A stretch of DNA of 64,000 bases. Source: Actinomadura_C alba (GTDB lineage: Bacteria; Actinomycetota; Actinomycetes; Streptosporangiales; Streptosporangiaceae). Position numbers and translations under genes: made by a program. Location: positions 1 to 64,000 of the forward strand of contig NZ_BAAAOK010000011.1 in assembly GCF_039530285.1 (NCBI RefSeq), read 5' to 3'. Numbering within the stretch: the first letter of the stretch is position 1; each line of letters starts with the position of its first letter. The notes beneath the pieces were generated by a model, which did not search any database, was not told the DNA's origin, and saw only the letters and a list, made by a program, of their open reading frames with translations. Positions 60,727 to 64,000 of the stretch are shown here, one piece after another.

Positions 60727-62382
60727 ATGTCCATGTCACCCCCTTCCACCGCCTTCCCGCTCGGCGCGGCCGACTCCGGCGACCGACGCGGACGCTGGCT
60801 CGGCACAGTGATCATCAGCCTCGGTGTGTCCCTGATCGTCATCGACGCGACGATCGTCAACGTCCTGATGCCGCGAATCGTGGCGGAACTGCGCCTCGAG
60901 ACCACCGACGCCGAGTGGATCACCTCGATCTACTCGCTGACGTTCGCCGCGCTCCTCATCCCGTTCGGCCGGGCCGGGGATCTGTTCGGGCGGCGGCGGA
61001 TGTTCATCGCGGGCACGGTGGTCTTCGTGCTCGCGAGCCTGCTCGTGGCCACCGCCGGCTCGGGGTCGGCGATCGTCGGCGCCCGAGCGCTCCAGGGCGT
61101 CGGCGGCGCCATGATCATGCCGGCCACGCTGTCGACCGTGAACTCGATGTTCACCGGCCGGGACCGCGCCGTCGCCTTCGGCATCTGGGGTTCGCTGATC
61201 GGCGGAATGGCCGCGCTCGGCCCGTTGCTCGGCGGATGGCTCGCGAGTTCGTTCGGCTGGCGCTGGGCCTTCGCCGTCAACCTGCCGATCGGCCTGCTGC
61301 TCGTGATCGGCGCGCTCAGGTTCGTGCCGGAGACCCGGGTCGCCTCGGCCCGGCGCGGCATCGACTGGACCGGCGGGGTGCTCGCGGCCCTCGGCCTCGG
61401 CGCGCTGGTATGCGGGCTGATCGAGGGGCAGTCGTACGGCTGGTGGCTCCCGACCCGTTCCTTCACCATGGGACCGGTGGAGTGGCCGCTGACCGGCCTG
61501 TCCCCGATTCCCGTGGTCCTGGCCCTGGGCGTCGTCCTGATCGCGGCACTGATCACCCTCGAGCGGATGCGCGCCCGTTCCGGGCGCCCGGTCATGCTCG
61601 ACCTGGAGCTGTTCCGCATCGCCGGCTTCCGCCGAGGCAACGCCGTCTCGGCACTCATCAGCTGTGGCGAGCTCGGGCTGCTGTTCGTACTGCCCCTGTT
61701 CCTGCAGAACGTGCACGACGACTCTCCGCTGCAGATCAGCGTGGCGATCGTCCCGCTCGCCGTGGGGGCGCTGTTCGCCGGGCCCTTCGCGGGGCGGCTG
61801 GCGAACCGCCACGGCGCGCCGTGGGTCGTACGGCTCGGCGTGGCGCTGGAGGTCGCCGCCGTGCTCGCGATCGCCGTCACCCTCCACGCCGACACGAGCG
61901 GACTGCGGCTGGCGCCCTGGATGCTGATGTACGGCGTCGGGCTCGGCCTCACCTCCGCGCAGCTCACCAACGTCTCGCTGGCCGACGTGCCACGCGCCCA
62001 CTCCGGGCAGGCGTCGGGCACGCAGTCCGCCGCCCGGCAGATCGGCTCCGCGCTGGGCATCGCGATCATCGGGACGGTGTTCGCCACCAGCCTGAGCCAC
62101 GCGATGCTCGATCGGCTGCACGACACCTCCGTACCCGAGGCACGACACGCGGCGCTCGCCCAGCAGTTGCGCAGCAGCGCGGGGACCTCCGCCCGCGACC
62201 TGCGCCGCCGGCCCGGTGAGGAGGTCGCCGCACGCGCGGCGGCGGACAGCCTGGCCGACGCCACCCGGCGCGGCGCCCTCGCCACGGCGGCGGTTCTCGG
62301 CGTGGGGTTGCTGATGACGCTGCGGCTCGGCCGGTCCGGTGTACGGGCACCGGTCCGGCATCCGCGAGAATCCTCGCTATGA
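60727..62382 (+). CDS. MFS transporter, DHA2 (14-TM) drug:proton antiporter type
   Basis: The 551-residue protein has fourteen predicted helices. Motif A GRAGDLFGRRRMFIAG and motif C GGMAALGPLLGGWLAS mark the DHA2 drug-export family. The first helix contains LGVSLIVIDATIVNVLMP, with the DHA2 acidic residue. Start candidates are ATG 60727, 60733 and 60682. The last 70 residues are Arg/Ala-rich with a final helix. Its substrate is unknown. Confidence 0.9.
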   Translation: MSMSPPSTAFPLGAADSGDRRGRWLGTVIISLGVSLIVIDATIVNVLMPRIVAELRLETTDAEWITSIYSLTFAALLIPFGRAGDLFGRRRMFIAGTVVFVLASLLVATAGSGSAIVGARALQGVGGAMIMPATLSTVNSMFTGRDRAVAFGIWGSLIGGMAALGPLLGGWLASSFGWRWAFAVNLPIGLLLVIGALRFVPETRVASARRGIDWTGGVLAALGLGALVCGLIEGQSYGWWLPTRSFTMGPVEWPLTGLSPIPVVLALGVVLIAALITLERMRARSGRPVMLDLELFRIAGFRRGNAVSALISCGELGLLFVLPLFLQNVHDDSPLQISVAIVPLAVGALFAGPFAGRLANRHGAPWVVRLGVALEVAAVLAIAVTLHADTSGLRLAPWMLMYGVGLGLTSAQLTNVSLADVPRAHSGQASGTQSAARQIGSALGIAIIGTVFATSLSHAMLDRLHDTSVPEARHAALAQQLRSSAGTSARDLRRRPGEEVAARAAADSLADATRRGALATAAVLGVGLLMTLRLGRSGVRAPVRHPRESSL

Positions 62383-62408
62383 CCCTGTCTCGGAACGGAA
62401 GGTAACCG

Positions 62409-63275
62409 GTGGCCAGCCTCGCACAGTGGATCGCCGGCTCCCGGCCCCGCACTCTGCCCGCCTCCCTCGTGCCGGTGGTCGTCGGCACCGGCGTCGCGTT
62501 CGGGCAGGGCGATGCCGTGTGGTGGCGCGCGGCGGTTGCCGCATTCGTCGCGCTCGCTCTGCAGATCGGCGTCAACTACGCCAACGACTACAGCGACGGG
62601 GTGCGCGGCACCGACGAGGACCGGGTCGGCCCGCTCCGGCTGGTCGGCTCCCGCGTCGCCGCGCCGGGGCACGTGCTGGCCGCCGCCCTCGGCTGCTTCG
62701 CCGCCGCCGCCGTGGCCGGGCTGGCGCTCGCCGCCGTCACCACCTGGTGGCTTCTGCTCGTCGGCGCCGCCGCGATCCTGGCGGCCTGGTTCTACACCGG
62801 CGGCTCCCGGCCGTACGGCTACCGCGCCCTCGGCGAGGTCTCGGTGTTCGTGTTCTTCGGCCTGGTCGCGGTCGTCGGCACCGCGTACGTACAGATCGAG
62901 GGCGTGCCGTGGCAGGCCTGGGCGGCCGCCGTGCCCGTCGGGCTGCTCGCCTGCGGGCTGCTGGTGGCCAACAACCTGCGGGACATCCCCACCGACGAGG
63001 TCTCGGGTAAGCGCACCCTCGCCGTCGTGCTGGGCGACCACCGGACCCGGCTGCTCTACGCCGCCTGCACCGCACTGCCCTTCACCGTCGTGCTGGCCCT
63101 GGCCGCGCCGCACCCGTGGGCCCTCATCGCGCTGCTGGCGGCGCCGCTGTCGGTTCCGCCCACGCAGCGCGTGCTGGGCGGCGCCAAGGGACCCGAGCTG
63201 ATCGCCGTCCTCGGCGAGACCGGTCGCCTGCAGATCGCCTTCGGCGCGCTACTCGCCATCGGCCTGGCCATCTGA
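62409..63275 (+). CDS. menA: 1,4-dihydroxy-2-naphthoate polyprenyltransferase
   Basis: The 288-residue membrane prenyltransferase attaches the polyprenyl chain in menaquinone synthesis. The first aspartate motif is in NYANDYSDGVRGTDEDR and the second in NNLRDIPTDEVSGKRT. It has eight to nine hydrophobic helices. The start is GTG. It lies 27 bp after the MFS gene. Other men genes are not in the window. Confidence 0.93.
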   Translation: MASLAQWIAGSRPRTLPASLVPVVVGTGVAFGQGDAVWWRAAVAAFVALALQIGVNYANDYSDGVRGTDEDRVGPLRLVGSRVAAPGHVLAAALGCFAAAAVAGLALAAVTTWWLLLVGAAAILAAWFYTGGSRPYGYRALGEVSVFVFFGLVAVVGTAYVQIEGVPWQAWAAAVPVGLLACGLLVANNLRDIPTDEVSGKRTLAVVLGDHRTRLLYAACTALPFTVVLALAAPHPWALIALLAAPLSVPPTQRVLGGAKGPELIAVLGETGRLQIAFGALLAIGLAI

Positions 63276-63530
63276 CGTCCCTTCGCGACACCAGGCGACA
63301 GCGCTCCCCGCCCCGATCACCCACCACGCCCGGCGGCACCCGCACACGACAGAGGACCCTCTGGCGTGATCATGCACTTATGCGTCAGGAATCACACCTT
63401 GCCTTGCTTCGAGGAGCCGCGTCTTCCGCGGCCTCGGACGGTTCGCGACGGAGCTTGCGCGGCAGCGCGTTCGGCGCGCGACCACGACCACGACCACGCG
63501 AGCGATCGCGACGCGACGCATGCGCCCGCG

Positions 63531-63578
63531 CGGGCCGCATCGGGCAGTGGGCTCCGGGCCGCATCGGGCAGTGGGCTC
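63531..63578. repeat. 24-bp tandem repeat, two perfect copies
   Basis: The unit CGGGCCGCATCGGGCAGTGG plus GCTC occurs twice head to tail (63531 and 63555), followed by a degenerate third start. It lies in the gene-free stretch. Confidence 0.85.
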
Positions 63579-63650
63579 GGGGCCGCGCTAAGGACCGGGC
63601 GGTGACGAGGCGTTGCACAACTGTGATCTCAGCGCTCTGGTCGACGACCC

Positions 63651-63677
63651 TACCTGAAAGTAACTTACTCGCAGGTA
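63651..63677. promoter_or_regulatory. 27-bp near-perfect palindrome upstream of the lipase gene
   Basis: It is centred on a C with 11 of 13 base pairs symmetric: outer arms TACCTG/CAGGTA and inner AGTAA-C-TTACT. This is the size and symmetry of TetR-family operators. It lies 66-92 bp before the lipase start. Confidence 0.65.
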
Positions 63678-63742
63678 ATTCAGCGGTGTGACCCAGAGCA
63701 CACAGGCGCGCGCTGCCCACCCTTCTCCCCCCAGGAGGGACC

Positions 63743-64000
63743 TTGCCCCGCGTCCGAAGCCTCCGCTCCCTTCCCCTCGCCCTCGCCGCCATCCTGATCT
63801 TCAGCCTCCTGCTCGCCCCGCCCGCCCGCGCCGACGCGATCGCCGACGCCAAGGCACTGGCCGCTCCCGGCGTACCGGGTGCCAACGACTGGTCCTGCCG
63901 GCCCCGCGCCGCCCACCCGCGCCCGGTGGTGCTCGTGCACGGCACGTTCGCCAACGGCTCGGTGAACTGGCCGGTTGCCGCGCCCGCCCTCGCCTCGCGT
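63743..64000 (+). CDS. Secreted alpha/beta-hydrolase (lipase class 2-like), N-terminal part, cut by the window end
   Basis: A TTG start behind AGGAGG opens an 86-residue partial protein. It has a signal peptide (basic RVRSLRS, then PLALAAILIFSLLLAPPARA with an ARA cleavage site). The hydrolase start HPRPVVLVHGTFANGSVNWP, whose HG dipeptide forms the oxyanion hole, resembles actinobacterial extracellular lipases/esterases. The nucleophile lies beyond the window. Confidence 0.8.
   Translation, partial: MPRVRSLRSLPLALAAILIFSLLLAPPARADAIADAKALAAPGVPGANDWSCRPRAAHPRPVVLVHGTFANGSVNWPVAAPALASR

Larger units (their letters stand above)
63276..63742. other. 467-bp stretch between menA and the lipase gene with repeats and an operator
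   Basis: No convincing gene was found. It contains a triplet-like ACCACG run, a 24-bp perfect tandem duplication and a 27-bp near-palindrome, each listed separately. Reading frames through it are low complexity (Arg/Gly or Asp/His runs), reflecting the repeats. Confidence 0.5.

Noticed and set aside
63385..63954. 189-codon leftward frame across the menA-lipase gap
   Set aside because: It is driven by the tandem repeat (repeated AHCPMRPG) and runs antisense through the lipase signal peptide.

Overview
The window is a very GC-rich actinobacterial chromosome segment. Coding GC is strongly biased to third codon positions, GTG/TTG starts and ATGA stop-start overlaps are frequent, and there are WhiJ-type XRE/DUF397 genes, a DUF3046 gene next to recA/recX and a clgR-cinA-pgsA-rimO-ftsK cluster. 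The gene content fits the Streptosporangiales/Streptomycetales range; the XRE/DUF397 genes and the recA-region order make a Thermomonosporaceae-like host a reasonable guess, but this is inference. I saw no rRNA, tRNA, CRISPR array or prophage.

About 0.3-16 kb is mixed accessory content. It holds the 5' end of an IS200/IS605 OrfB transposase abutting a glycolate-oxidase Fe-S subunit (glcF), a WhiJ-like XRE regulator with a DUF397 partner carrying an internal duplication, and two small companion proteins. Next comes a compact alkylation-repair module (Ogt, ECF sigma factor, second Ogt, 2OG-Fe(II) oxygenase), then two lipoproteins (one a family-5 solute-binding protein) and a TetR regulator diverging from an ABC-2-like membrane protein. 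An SCO6745-family gene has a 17-bp palindromic operator. The region ends with an ABC exporter diverging from a two-component system across a perfect 24-bp palindrome.

About 16-54 kb is mostly the conserved actinobacterial core: dapF, miaA, an extradiol-dioxygenase-like gene and miaB; the gluABCD glutamate transporter; an S9 peptidase; RNase Y, recX and recA (with a LexA-type SOS box and a PafBC-like promoter); DUF3046; Lhr helicase; a ROK repressor with a GH3 hexosaminidase; Rrf2, Nei and Dps; then clgR, cinA, DUF1990, pgsA, rimO, a RodZ-like gene, ftsK, RNase J and dapA. DNA-damage functions are concentrated here: recA, recX, lhr, nei and dps, plus the alkylation module further left.

About 54-64 kb is accessory again. 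It contains a membrane-anchored GH18-like protein, an R2/MMO-like di-iron protein overlapping a DMT exporter, and a MocR regulator whose start codon overlaps the exporter's in a CATG. It also contains an ABM monooxygenase and CGNR regulator sharing an operator, a GNAT, a DHA2 MFS exporter, menA and the start of a secreted lipase behind a 27-bp near-palindrome. The most interesting candidates for unstudied biology are the di-iron protein/exporter/MocR unit, the two-Ogt/sigma/2OG-oxygenase module and the SOS-box-linked ATP-grasp gene beside recA.
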